From: Chloroflexota bacterium
Lineage (GTDB): Bacteria; Chloroflexota; Limnocylindria; QHBO01
NCBI GenBank assembly: GCA_013820865.1
Contig: JACDHU010000022.1
Span: 1-12,222, forward strand
Direction of reading: 5' to 3'
Length of the DNA stretch: 12,222 nt
Under the pieces are notes generated by a model. The model had not been told where the DNA came from and ran no database searches. It saw nothing but the letters and a program-made list of their open reading frames with translations. Within the stretch, counting starts at the first letter, position 1. Each line of letters opens with the position of its first letter. Of this stretch, positions 6,030 to 12,222 are shown piece after piece. A program made the position numbers and the translations under genes.

Positions 6030-7430
6030 GTGGCCGAACACATTCCCGGGTCCCGCCCGGACCAACCGCGATCGCTGCCGCTCGGCGCCGCGCTGGGCGG
6101 CCTGAAGCGTGGATTCGCGGCGCTCGGGATTCGGAACTATCGGCTCTACTGGTCGGGCCAGGTCGTCAGCAACATCGGCACGTGGATGCAGCAGGTCAGC
6201 CTTCCGTGGCTGGTGCTGATCCTCGGCGGTTCCGGGGTCCAGCTCGGGCTGGTTGCCGTCCTTCAATTCGGTCCGGCCATGGTGCTCGCGCCGTTCGGCG
6301 GCGTTCTCGGCGATCGGGTCGACAAGCGCAAGGCGCTCATAGCGACTCAGATCGCCGCCTCCGGCCAGGCATTCATCCTCTTCGTCCTCACTGCCACCGG
6401 CGTGGTGCAGATCCCGATGGTGATGGTGATGGCCTTCATCCTGGGCCTGATCAACGCTGTCGACATGCCGATCCGGCAGTCCATGGCCGCCGACCTCGTC
6501 CCGCGTCACATGCTGCCGAATGCCATCGCCCTCAACTCGATGGCCTTCAATTCCGCCCGCGTGGTGGGCCCCGCGCTGGCCGGGGTGGTCATCGCGGTCG
6601 GGACCACGGTCACCGGCTCCGCGACCGCGGGCGTTGCCGTCAACATGGCGATCAACACGCTGACCTATTCGGGCACCCTCACCGCCCTGCTGCGGATGGA
6701 TCCGAGCAAGATCCGACGCCACGAGCAGCCGGAGCGCCATCCGCCGGTCCTCGACAGCCTGCGCGAGGGGGTCGCCTACGCTGCTCGCACCCCGCTGGTG
6801 CTGTGGCCACTGGTCCTCCTGGGCGGAATCGCGGCGTTCGGGTTCAACTTCCAGATCCTGTTGCCACTGTTCGCAACCGGGATCCTCGATCTCGGCGCGG
6901 ATGGCTACGGTGCAATGTTCGCGGCGCTGGGGATCGGTTCCCTGGGTGGCTCATTGACCCTGGCGTTCATGCGGCAGCGGCGTGCGATTCCGCTCATGCT
7001 CATCGGCGGCGTCGTCTTCTCTGCCCTCCTCCTCGGCATCTCCGTCACGCGCGAGGTGTGGCTCGTGGCGCCCCTCATCCTGGGTGCTGGCTACTTCAGC
7101 ATGCTCATGATCAACACCATCAATGCCACCGTGCAGGCCAATGTGGCCGATGCGCTGCGCGGCCGGGTCATGGCGCTCTACGTCACCGTCTTCGCCGGAT
7201 CGGCTCCGCTCGGAGGCCTGTTTGCTGGGGTCGTGGCGGAGGCATTCGGCACGCCGTTCGCGTTCGTCGTGGGCGCGGTCCTGTCGTTGGTGACGCTGGG
7301 AATCGTGGCGTGGGGCCTGCGCGCTGCCGCCCGCCGAGGCTCGCTGGGAGTCACGACCATCGACAGCTCGTCGCGACGTCCGCCGGAACGGCGGTCGACC
7401 GAAGCGCGTCCAGCCTCAGCGGCGCGCTGA
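6030..7430 (+). CDS. MFS exporter, MFS_3 / EntS-like type, second (paralogous) copy
   Basis: The 466-residue product is collinear with the preceding carrier along its length: GGVLGDRVDKRK motif A at 90-101, IRQSMAADLVPRHMLPNAIALNS, and VADALRGRVMALYVTVFAGSAPLGG in the C-terminal half. The pair therefore arose by tandem duplication and has since diverged clearly. About 12 membrane segments are expected. The start is a GTG at 6030; only a weak AGGT lies upstream, and the own-promoter candidate at 5976-6004 would give a leader of about 15-20 nt. The hydrophilic tail after about residue 430 (SSSRRPPERRSTEARPASAAR) is not needed for the fold. The last 15 bases overlap the end of the convergent MarR gene. 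The substrate is unknown; an efflux role under MarR control is the most economical reading. Confidence 0.9.
   Translation: MAEHIPGSRPDQPRSLPLGAALGGLKRGFAALGIRNYRLYWSGQVVSNIGTWMQQVSLPWLVLILGGSGVQLGLVAVLQFGPAMVLAPFGGVLGDRVDKRKALIATQIAASGQAFILFVLTATGVVQIPMVMVMAFILGLINAVDMPIRQSMAADLVPRHMLPNAIALNSMAFNSARVVGPALAGVVIAVGTTVTGSATAGVAVNMAINTLTYSGTLTALLRMDPSKIRRHEQPERHPPVLDSLREGVAYAARTPLVLWPLVLLGGIAAFGFNFQILLPLFATGILDLGADGYGAMFAALGIGSLGGSLTLAFMRQRRAIPLMLIGGVVFSALLLGISVTREVWLVAPLILGAGYFSMLMINTINATVQANVADALRGRVMALYVTVFAGSAPLGGLFAGVVAEAFGTPFAFVVGAVLSLVTLGIVAWGLRAAARRGSLGVTTIDSSSRRPPERRSTEARPASAAR
7416..7430. terminator. Inverted repeat formed by overlapping convergent stops
   Basis: TCAGCG-GCG-CGCTGA is a perfect 6-bp inverted repeat with a 3-nt loop. 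Its ends are the stop codons of MarR (minus strand) and the second MFS gene (plus strand). It could form a short hairpin in both transcripts, but it has no T-run and half of each arm is imposed by the stops. Confidence 0.25.
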
Positions 7431-7910
7431 ATGCTGCGGGAGCAGGACCTGGAGCTCTTCCAGTGCCGTGCGTACCGCGGCGCGTCGCTCCTCGGGGATC
7501 GGCTCGAGCAGATCATGCGCGGCCTCGAGCAGATCGCGCCGCATGGCGCGCGCGCGACGACGGCCGATCGGCGTCAGGGCCAGCAGCACGGCGCGTCGGT
7601 CGGTGGGATCCGGCCGGCGCTCGACCAGGCCGGCATCGGCGAGGGTCGCGGCGAGGCGCGTCACTACCGGCGCGGTCACCATCAGGATGCGGGCCACGTC
7701 GGCCTGGCCCTGGGGTCCGAGCGTGTCGATCGAGCGCAGCACGTTGTACTGCTGGTAGGTGAGTTCGCTCCACGTTCGCCGTCGACGCGCGTGCGCGATC
7801 AGGTGCCGCATGACCGGCGCCACCGTGGCGATCAGGCTGGCCTCCAGGCTGGGGGCCTCGGCCGCTGCCTTCGGGGACGCGCGGCGACGGGGAGCGGCTG
7901 ACGTGGGCAT
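7416..7910 (-). CDS. MarR-family transcriptional regulator
   Basis: The 164-residue product has the winged helix-turn-helix of the MarR family: LTYQQYNVLRSID at 50-62, GQADVARILMVTAPVVTRLAATLADAGLVERRPDPTDRRAVLLALTPIG at 68-116 with the recognition helix about 79-94, and the DPTDRR wing at 101-106. Long helices at both ends would form the dimer interface. MarR proteins usually repress neighbouring efflux genes and release DNA when they bind small phenolic or lipophilic ligands. It has MFS genes on both sides and a palindrome of suitable form lies in front of the first MFS gene. The ATG at 7910 is only 5 nt from the divergent MFS start. A leaderless start is supported by an extended -10 (TGC-TACGAT) 9 nt upstream. 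The basic Ala/Pro N-terminal tail (1-20) is unusual and may mean that translation begins further in. Confidence 0.92.
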   Translation of the reverse strand: MPTSAAPRRRASPKAAAEAPSLEASLIATVAPVMRHLIAHARRRRTWSELTYQQYNVLRSIDTLGPQGQADVARILMVTAPVVTRLAATLADAGLVERRPDPTDRRAVLLALTPIGRRRARAMRRDLLEAAHDLLEPIPEERRAAVRTALEELQVLLPQHSARR

Positions 7911-7915
7911 CGCGC

Positions 7916-9121
7916 ATGGATCGTAGCAGTCAGACCCATCCGGGGCTCACCCTGGCTCTCCTGTCCGTGGCGCACGCGGCGATCCATGCGCAGTCTGCCC
8001 TGATGCCGCTGGTGTACGCCATCGTGATCGTCGAGTACGGCCTGAATGCCGGGGACATCGGTACGTTCATCGCCATCACCACCGCGGTCGGTGGCACGAT
8101 GCAGCTGGCGTACGGGTTCCTGACGCGCATCATCGCCCGCCCCGCCCTGTTGGCCGGCGGCCAGATCATCTTCGGCACCGGCCTGCTCATCGGCGGCCTG
8201 TCGCAGTCGGTCGGGCACCTCCTGGCCTCTATCAGCCTGGCCCGCGTCGGCTCGAGCCCGCAGCACCCGGTCGGCAACGCGCTGCTCTCCGACATCTATC
8301 CGGCCGAGCGCCGCGGTTTCGCCATCAGCGCCCATATCAGCGGTGGCAACGTTGGCACCGTGCTGGTCCCGTTCGTGGGCGGCGCCCTGCTGCTGGCCAT
8401 CGGCTGGCAGGCGACCCTCGCGCTCTTCGGCATTCCGGCGCTCGTCATCGGCGTGTTGATCGCGGTCTTCGTGCGCGAGGACCACGCGGCCTATCGTCGC
8501 GCGGCGCGGGCCTCGGGTTCCGTCCGCTCTCACCTGCGCGAGGTGGTCAGCCGCCGCGACCTGCGCCTCATCCTGGGTGCCTCCCTCGTGGCGGCGGGTG
8601 GTCGCGGTCTCGACATCGTGGCGCCGTTCATGGTGCTGTACCTGTCCGGTCCGCTCGGCTTCGATGACGCCACGGTCAACCTGCTGTACGCCCTGCTGCT
8701 GGTGGGCGCCGTCATTGGGCCGATCCTGGCCGGCATCCTGTCGGACCGATTCGGCCGGCGACCCGTGCTGGTGAGCTACTACCTGATGTCGGCGGTGGGC
8801 ATCCTCGCCTTCATGGCCGCGGGCGCGAACCTGTTCCTGCTCGTCCCGCTGCTCCTGCCGTTCGGGACTGCCGTGTTCAGCGAGTCGCCGGTGCTCCAGG
8901 CCTACCTGGCCGACCGGGCTCTCGGACCGATGCGTGACGTGGCCTTCGCGGTGTACTTCACCTTTGCCTTCGGCATCGGCGCCTTCTGGGCGTTCATCAT
9001 CGGTCAGGTGGTCAACGGCTTCGGCTACCCGGTGGCATTTGGCGTGATGGCCGCCTCCTACGTGGCGGCCGCGCTGCTGCTCGTGGCCGTGCGCGAGGGG
9101 ACGGAGCGGGCTCGTGCGTGA
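7916..9121 (+). CDS. MFS transporter, different subfamily from the tandem pair
   Basis: This 401-residue carrier has about 12 hydrophobic segments and a short N-terminus, with TM1 starting near residue 10. Its clearest major-facilitator signature is in the second half, GILSDRFGRRPVL at 273-285. The first half has SSPQHPVGNALLSDIYPAERRGFAIS (113-138), a His-Pro-containing TM4 region that recalls fosmidomycin-resistance-like (FSR-type) and related drug carriers; that assignment is tentative. It lacks the DRVDKR and DALRGRVM blocks of the two upstream carriers, so it is not a third copy of them. The ATG at 7916 has no Shine-Dalgarno, and its promoter would have to lie inside the MarR coding sequence on the other strand. 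The divergent placement beside marR suggests regulation by it. The substrate is unknown. Confidence 0.88.
   Translation: MDRSSQTHPGLTLALLSVAHAAIHAQSALMPLVYAIVIVEYGLNAGDIGTFIAITTAVGGTMQLAYGFLTRIIARPALLAGGQIIFGTGLLIGGLSQSVGHLLASISLARVGSSPQHPVGNALLSDIYPAERRGFAISAHISGGNVGTVLVPFVGGALLLAIGWQATLALFGIPALVIGVLIAVFVREDHAAYRRAARASGSVRSHLREVVSRRDLRLILGASLVAAGGRGLDIVAPFMVLYLSGPLGFDDATVNLLYALLLVGAVIGPILAGILSDRFGRRPVLVSYYLMSAVGILAFMAAGANLFLLVPLLLPFGTAVFSESPVLQAYLADRALGPMRDVAFAVYFTFAFGIGAFWAFIIGQVVNGFGYPVAFGVMAASYVAAALLLVAVREGTERARA
7920..7928 (-). promoter_or_regulatory. Extended -10 candidate for the MarR gene
   Basis: On the minus strand this reads TGC-TACGAT (hexamer matches TATAAT at four of six positions), and 9 nt separate it from the MarR ATG. 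That is the same spacing as the promoter candidate before the MFS gene at 4588. It lies within the first codons of the divergent MFS gene. No good -35 is visible. Confidence 0.35.
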
Positions 9122-9128
9122 GCCGTTT
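9109..9128 (+). terminator. Weak terminator candidate at the end of the third MFS gene
   Basis: GGCTC (9109-9113) and GAGCC (9120-9124) form a 5-bp stem with a 6-nt loop that includes the TGA stop, followed by GTTTC. The stem and T-run are both short, so this is a low-confidence call. The remaining bases up to 9153 show nothing further. Confidence 0.3.
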
Positions 9129-9153
9129 CATGGTGCTGGACGATGGGCACGCG

Positions 9154-9558
9154 TCAGCAGACCGGGACACCCTCGCAGATCTCGTCGACGCGATCGTCGA
9201 GTGCGGTGATCCTGGCCAGCACCTCGTTCATTCGATCGAGCAGCTCGCTCGCCGAGCCACCACCGTCCCCATCGGCACCGCCGGCCGGCGAACCGGGGTC
9301 GCCTTCGAATCCGCCATCCGCGCCGGTGGCGATCAGCCAGTCGCGCAGGTTCGACTCGAGTTCGTCGAGATCGCGGGTCAGCTCGTCAGCCGTGACGGAC
9401 GCCTCCTGCGTCTCGACCTGCGTGCGAAGCGTGGCAACCTCCTCGCGTGCACGCTCGAGGTCGCCTCGCATGCCGATGGTCTGAAACAGGACCAGCACGA
9501 GCACGACGGTGGTCGCCAGGCCGAGCAGGATGAGAACGGGACCGATGGGTGAGCGCAT
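9154..9558 (-). CDS. Small single-pass membrane protein with coiled coil, unknown function
   Basis: The start at 9558 is set by a good Shine-Dalgarno (GAAAGGA, 5 nt before the ATG), giving 134 residues. A longer version from 9645 is possible but lacks this support, and its extra 29 residues look untranslated. Residues 7-27 are a strongly hydrophobic helix (PVLILLGLATTVVLVLVLF) with almost no residues before it. A heptad-like coiled coil follows at about 31-75 (LERAREEVATLRTQVE, then LTRDLDELESNLRDW). A Gly/Asp-rich flexible stretch lies at about 79-102, a second amphipathic helix at about 104-126, and the protein ends EICEGVPVC with two cysteines, C128 and C134. The bulk is probably extracytoplasmic. 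The layout is reminiscent of small divisome or septum-type coiled-coil proteins, but no family is recognised. It lies 132 nt downstream of the isocitrate lyase on the same strand with its own RBS. Confidence 0.72.
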   Translation of the reverse strand: MRSPIGPVLILLGLATTVVLVLVLFQTIGMRGDLERAREEVATLRTQVETQEASVTADELTRDLDELESNLRDWLIATGADGGFEGDPGSPAGGADGDGGGSASELLDRMNEVLARITALDDRVDEICEGVPVC

Positions 9559-9563
9559 GGCCG

Positions 9564-9570
9564 TCCTTTC
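9564..9570 (-). promoter_or_regulatory. Ribosome binding site deciding the start of the coiled-coil gene
   Basis: GAAAGGA on the minus strand, 5 nt before the ATG at 9558, is the clearest Shine-Dalgarno in the window. It supports the 134-residue form over the 163-residue open frame. Confidence 0.65.
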
Positions 9571-9623
9571 AGCAAGTAACGCGCCCGCCATCGGTCGTCG
9601 ATCCTGGTTGGAAGCGCCAGGGC

Positions 9624-9645
9624 GTGCCGAACCTTCGCCCGGCAC
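9624..9645 (-). terminator. Possible hairpin downstream of the isocitrate lyase gene
   Basis: GTGCCG and CGGCAC form a 6-bp stem around a 10-nt loop, extendable by two G-U pairs, within the 132-nt gap between the lyase and the coiled-coil gene. No T-run follows. It lies 46 nt after the lyase stop and may end or process that transcript. Little else is visible in the gap. Confidence 0.25.
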
Positions 9646-9690
9646 CGATGTACCGTCGCTTCTTGGCCTGAAGAGCGTTTCATCGGCGGG

Positions 9691-11970
9691 TCACTCCCCG
9701 GCGATCAGACCTTGCCGCTCGGCGCTCTCGGGCTTGACGAGATTGCGGATCGTGCCGGCGGCGACATCGGCCACGATGATCTCGCCAACCTCGTCGTTCA
9801 CCGCGTCGAAGATGCCGATCTCTGCCATGCGCTCGCATTGATGGCGGTTGTCATCGGTCGGAGTCAGATAGTGGACCGATGACGCCGCGTACCGATGAAT
9901 CAGGAAGAGGTGGAGCAGCGTCATGAGGCGCTTGCGTCGCATCGACTCAACGAACGTGTTCTGGTCGCGCACCGACAGGATCGTCCGCCCGCGCCGATCA
10001 GCGAGCGTGGAGAAGACGATGTTGGCCAGGCGCTCGCCATCGGCATCGATGACGCTGAGTTCCAGCACCTCGGATCCGGCCGTGTGCGGGCGGAGGGTGA
10101 CGCCCAGCTCGGTCGTCAGCCCGTGATGCTCGGCCCATTCAGCCAGCCAGCCGGCCAGGATCTTGGGCGGGACCTCGGTCTGCACCAGGTGCTGGACCTG
10201 GGTCGAGCCGGCTCCCATGGCCTTGGTCGTGGCGGTCAGGCCCGATCCGGCGAGCAGGGCGGCATCGGCACGCGGGCCGCCGACCAGGGTCTGCGGCGTG
10301 CGGTATGGCGACTCGACCAGCCGAAGCTTGCGCTGGAGGCGGGCGAGAGCCAGCATCCCGTCGTCGCGCAGGGCCGTGGTGAACTCCTCTGCGGCGAGCC
10401 CATCGATCTGGTGCCCGCCGTAGGTGATGAAGTTGAACACGAAGCCGATGCGGCCGAGCTCAGCGGGGAAGTCCCGCATCTCGTCATCGGTCATGCCGGT
10501 CGTGTCCCAGTTGAACGAGGGCGAAAGGTTGTAGGCCAGCATCTTGTCGGGGTGCACGGCGTGGATGGCGGTGGCGAACTCGCGCGCCTCTGCGAGGTCC
10601 GCGGTCTTCGTCTCCATCCACAGCAGGTCCGCATACGGTGCGGCGGCCAGTGACTTGGCAATGGCATAGGGAACGCCGCCGCGGACCTGGTAGTAGCCCT
10701 CCGGTGCCTTCGCCCGCTCGGGATCCCACTGCACGCGGAGCCCCATCCGTTTCGCCGCGGCACGGGCGCTCGACCACGGTGCCGTCGCGGCGTACTCGCG
10801 CCACTTGTCCACGGTCATCTCGAGGTCGGCTCCCTCCTCGGCGCGGAAGGACATGACGTCGGCGACGGCCTCGCCCAGCGTCTTCAGGCCGGCACGCGCC
10901 TCCCAGGTCGTGAGGAAGGCATCGGCCGCGGTGTCGAGCGCTTCCTCGGGTGAGGATTTGGTGGTCGCCGCGGTTTCATCGATCTTCACCGCAAGCCCGG
11001 TCTGCTCAAGCCACGCATCGGCGGCGGCCCCTTCATCCGCGGGCACGGCGTACAGGAGATGACCGTTCAGCTCGGCGATGCCCGCAGCGTTGAGGCGCCG
11101 CATGACCGCGAGGAAGCCGGTCTTGTAGGACGGGACGTCCGGATCGGTCACGCCGAGGACGAAGGGCTGATCTCGTTCGTCGCCGCAGCCGTCGAGCAGG
11201 TTGGCGGCCTCCGCATCGGTCCGTGCCACGATGAGGCCAGCGACGCCCATGATGTCGAGCTGGAAACGAGCGGCGTTGAGGCGCTGGATCTGCTCGTCGC
11301 TCGGGACCAGGACCTTGCCGCCCTGGTGGCCGCACTTCTTGGCCCCGGGCTTCTGGTCCTCGATGTGGTAGCCGGGCACGCCGGCCTCGACGAAGCGGCG
11401 GATGAGGTTGCGGACGTGGGCGTCGCCGCCATGCCCGGTATCGGCATCGGCGATGATCAGTGGCGCGAAGTCGATCTCAGGCGTCGACGCTCGCTCAGCT
11501 TCGTTCATGCGCGACCGCGCGAATCGCTGGTTGCGGTCGGCAGTCAGGAGCCCGCGGACAATTCCGGCGGCTTCATCGGGCACCTGCGAGAGGGGATAGC
11601 TGGCGAGGTCCGGACCTGGATCCTCGGTCGCCGATCCCTTGGCCGAGGTCGCCCAGCCACCGAGGTAGATGGCCTCGATCCCGGCGCGCTTCATGGCGAC
11701 GGCCTGTCCGGGCGAGTAGGGACCGAAGGTGGTGATCGAGCCGCGCTGGTCGAACAGCTCGCGCAGCCGGCCGTGCAGCTGGTCAGCCGCGTTGCGCGCG
11801 ATGGGGTAGTCGGTCGGGATCGCGCCGCGCTGCTCGACGACCTGACTGGCGGAGTACAGCCGCGTCAGGCCGGTGAAGCGCTCACGCTCCATCCAGCGTT
11901 GCGTCGCCTCGATCTCTGCCTGGAGCGGGTCAGCCGTCATCGGAGCGTTCGGCTCGCGGGTGAGAACCAT
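9691..11970 (-). CDS. aceA: Isocitrate lyase, long (ICL2-type) form
   Basis: The enzyme splits isocitrate into succinate and glyoxylate, the first step of the glyoxylate shunt, in the cytoplasm; relatives may also act as methylisocitrate lyases. Visible motifs are IYLGGWATSA (101-110), ADADTGHGG (174-182, metal/substrate loop), the catalytic KKCGHQGGKV (211-220, with C213), WMETKT (451-456) and NLSPSFNWD (481-489). At 759 residues it is much longer than classical bacterial lyases (about 430) and fits the ICL2 class known from mycobacteria and other bacteria. The C-terminal region from about 600 (ILSVRDQNTF, KRLMTLLHLFLIHR, SVHYLTPTDDN, VGEII) corresponds to the extra ICL2 domain, which in mycobacterial ICL2 senses acyl-CoA. 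The ATG at 11970 is preceded by AGGT 10 nt upstream; M11 at 11940 has no such signal. A very small ORF ends 12 nt upstream. No malate synthase lies in the window. Confidence 0.95.
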   Translation of the reverse strand: MVLTREPNAPMTADPLQAEIEATQRWMERERFTGLTRLYSASQVVEQRGAIPTDYPIARNAADQLHGRLRELFDQRGSITTFGPYSPGQAVAMKRAGIEAIYLGGWATSAKGSATEDPGPDLASYPLSQVPDEAAGIVRGLLTADRNQRFARSRMNEAERASTPEIDFAPLIIADADTGHGGDAHVRNLIRRFVEAGVPGYHIEDQKPGAKKCGHQGGKVLVPSDEQIQRLNAARFQLDIMGVAGLIVARTDAEAANLLDGCGDERDQPFVLGVTDPDVPSYKTGFLAVMRRLNAAGIAELNGHLLYAVPADEGAAADAWLEQTGLAVKIDETAATTKSSPEEALDTAADAFLTTWEARAGLKTLGEAVADVMSFRAEEGADLEMTVDKWREYAATAPWSSARAAAKRMGLRVQWDPERAKAPEGYYQVRGGVPYAIAKSLAAAPYADLLWMETKTADLAEAREFATAIHAVHPDKMLAYNLSPSFNWDTTGMTDDEMRDFPAELGRIGFVFNFITYGGHQIDGLAAEEFTTALRDDGMLALARLQRKLRLVESPYRTPQTLVGGPRADAALLAGSGLTATTKAMGAGSTQVQHLVQTEVPPKILAGWLAEWAEHHGLTTELGVTLRPHTAGSEVLELSVIDADGERLANIVFSTLADRRGRTILSVRDQNTFVESMRRKRLMTLLHLFLIHRYAASSVHYLTPTDDNRHQCERMAEIGIFDAVNDEVGEIIVADVAAGTIRNLVKPESAERQGLIAGE

Positions 11971-11980
11971 CGGTCGGCGG

Positions 11981-11984
11981 ACCT
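11981..11984 (-). promoter_or_regulatory. Weak Shine-Dalgarno of aceA overlapping the upstream stop
   Basis: The minus strand reads AGTAGGT just upstream of the lyase. The TAG stop of the small ORF (11983-11985) overlaps AGGT, which is 10 nt from the ATG at 11970. The spacing is slightly long. The overlap would allow terminating ribosomes to reinitiate on the lyase. Confidence 0.4.
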
Positions 11985-12189
11985 ACTCGTTGGCGTGATC
12001 GCGATTGCACAGGTCGGGGCACAGGCACTCCGCCATCTCCGCGACGCTGAGCGCATCGGGCTGCTCCGGCACTTCCGGGCGCCAGTGGAGCCACGGGTTG
12101 TCCATGGTATTCGGCGTCGGTTGCGGCGCCTGAACGCGGGTCGCTGCTGTCGTAAACATGGCGTCCATGCTGGGCTCACGGGCATACAT
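11983..12189 (-). CDS. Small Cys-rich ORF upstream of isocitrate lyase, unknown
   Basis: The frame encodes at most 68 residues. The N-terminal half is low in predicted structure (TRVQAPQPTPNT). The second half has NPWLHWRPEVPEQPD followed by a short helix (ALSVAEMAE) and a compact C-terminal motif, C55-L-C57-P-D-L-C61-N-R-D-H65. The spacing CxCx3Cx3H could bind a metal ion. ATG alternatives are residues 8 (12168), 11 (12159) and 29 (12105), and none has a clear ribosome binding site. A TTGAAA and a poor TATGCC about 17-18 nt apart near 12180-12210 (minus strand) hint at a promoter that would favour the starts at 12168 or 12159. The stop is 12 nt before aceA and overlaps its weak Shine-Dalgarno, so it could be a co-translated small protein or a leader-type ORF. 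No family is recognised; it may not be a gene. Confidence 0.5.
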   Translation of the reverse strand: MYAREPSMDAMFTTAATRVQAPQPTPNTMDNPWLHWRPEVPEQPDALSVAEMAECLCPDLCNRDHANE

Positions 12190-12222
12190 CAGTCAAGACG
12201 ATCTTTTCAATGACATTCATCA

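Noticed and set aside
5475..6740. 421-codon open frame on the minus strand
   Set aside because: It is antisense to the two MFS genes. The product is His/Arg/Asp-rich without domains, while the plus-strand frames have complete MFS signatures.
6182..7762. 526-codon open frame on the plus strand
   Set aside because: It overlaps the second MFS gene in another frame and the MarR gene antisense; Arg/Pro/Gly-rich composition and no motifs.
9118..9552. 144-codon plus-strand frame overlapping the end of the third MFS gene
   Set aside because: It covers the same DNA as the coiled-coil gene, which has a Shine-Dalgarno, a TM segment and heptads on the other strand. The plus-strand frame has no such support.
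9559..9645. 29-residue N-terminal extension of the coiled-coil protein
   Set aside because: The extended form begins inside a hairpin-forming sequence and lacks a Shine-Dalgarno, while the inner ATG has a good one directly before the TM helix.
11059..12213. 384-codon open frame on the plus strand, antisense to aceA
   Set aside because: No domain is recognisable, and the minus strand carries the full isocitrate lyase with catalytic motifs in the same place.

Overview
The window is GC-rich bacterial DNA, densely packed with genes on both strands and with very short gaps. No rRNA, tRNA, CRISPR array, insertion sequence or phage gene was recognised. Three things point, tentatively, to a monoderm-like high-GC lineage, with Chloroflexota (Limnocylindria-like soil or freshwater groups) my best guess and Actinomycetota the alternative: an ECF sigma factor paired with a one-TM, Pro/Thr-linker partner carrying a WWPARR-type juxtamembrane motif; a long ICL2-type isocitrate lyase; and several starts with no Shine-Dalgarno but a promoter-like -10 box just upstream (leaderless style). 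This assignment rests on remembered family patterns, not on a search.

Layout. 1-1367 (+): the 3' part of an ECF sigma factor, coupled by an ATGA overlap to a membrane-anchored putative anti-sigma or sensor protein. 1368-1524: a gap holding two strong hairpins. 1525-3192 (+): a DUF885 metallopeptidase-like protein. 3198-4514 (-): an exported serine beta-lactamase-family hydrolase, convergent with DUF885. 4515-4587: a divergent promoter region with a perfect 13-nt palindrome of MarR-box style. 4588-5979 and 6030-7430 (+): two tandem paralogous MFS exporters. 7416-7910 (-): a MarR-family regulator convergent with, and overlapping, the second exporter. 7916-9121 (+): a third, unrelated MFS transporter whose start lies only 5 nt from the MarR start. 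9154-9558 (-): a small single-pass coiled-coil membrane protein. 9691-11970 (-): long-form isocitrate lyase. 11983-12189 (-): a very small Cys-rich ORF just upstream of the lyase.

How the genes may work together. The 4.5-9.1 kb segment reads as a drug- or metabolite-efflux island: three MFS carriers around one MarR repressor, with a palindrome on the promoter of the first carrier and the same 10-mer (TTGTTAGCAT) in front of the second. The sigma/anti-sigma pair is a separate signalling unit cut by the window edge. The isocitrate lyase indicates a glyoxylate shunt (growth on acetate or fatty acids, or propionate handling); no malate synthase is present in the window. I see no clear evidence of a wholly new system. 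The most original signals are the operator/promoter arrangement, the 5-nt divergent MarR/MFS start pair, and the Cys-rich micro-ORF in front of the lyase.
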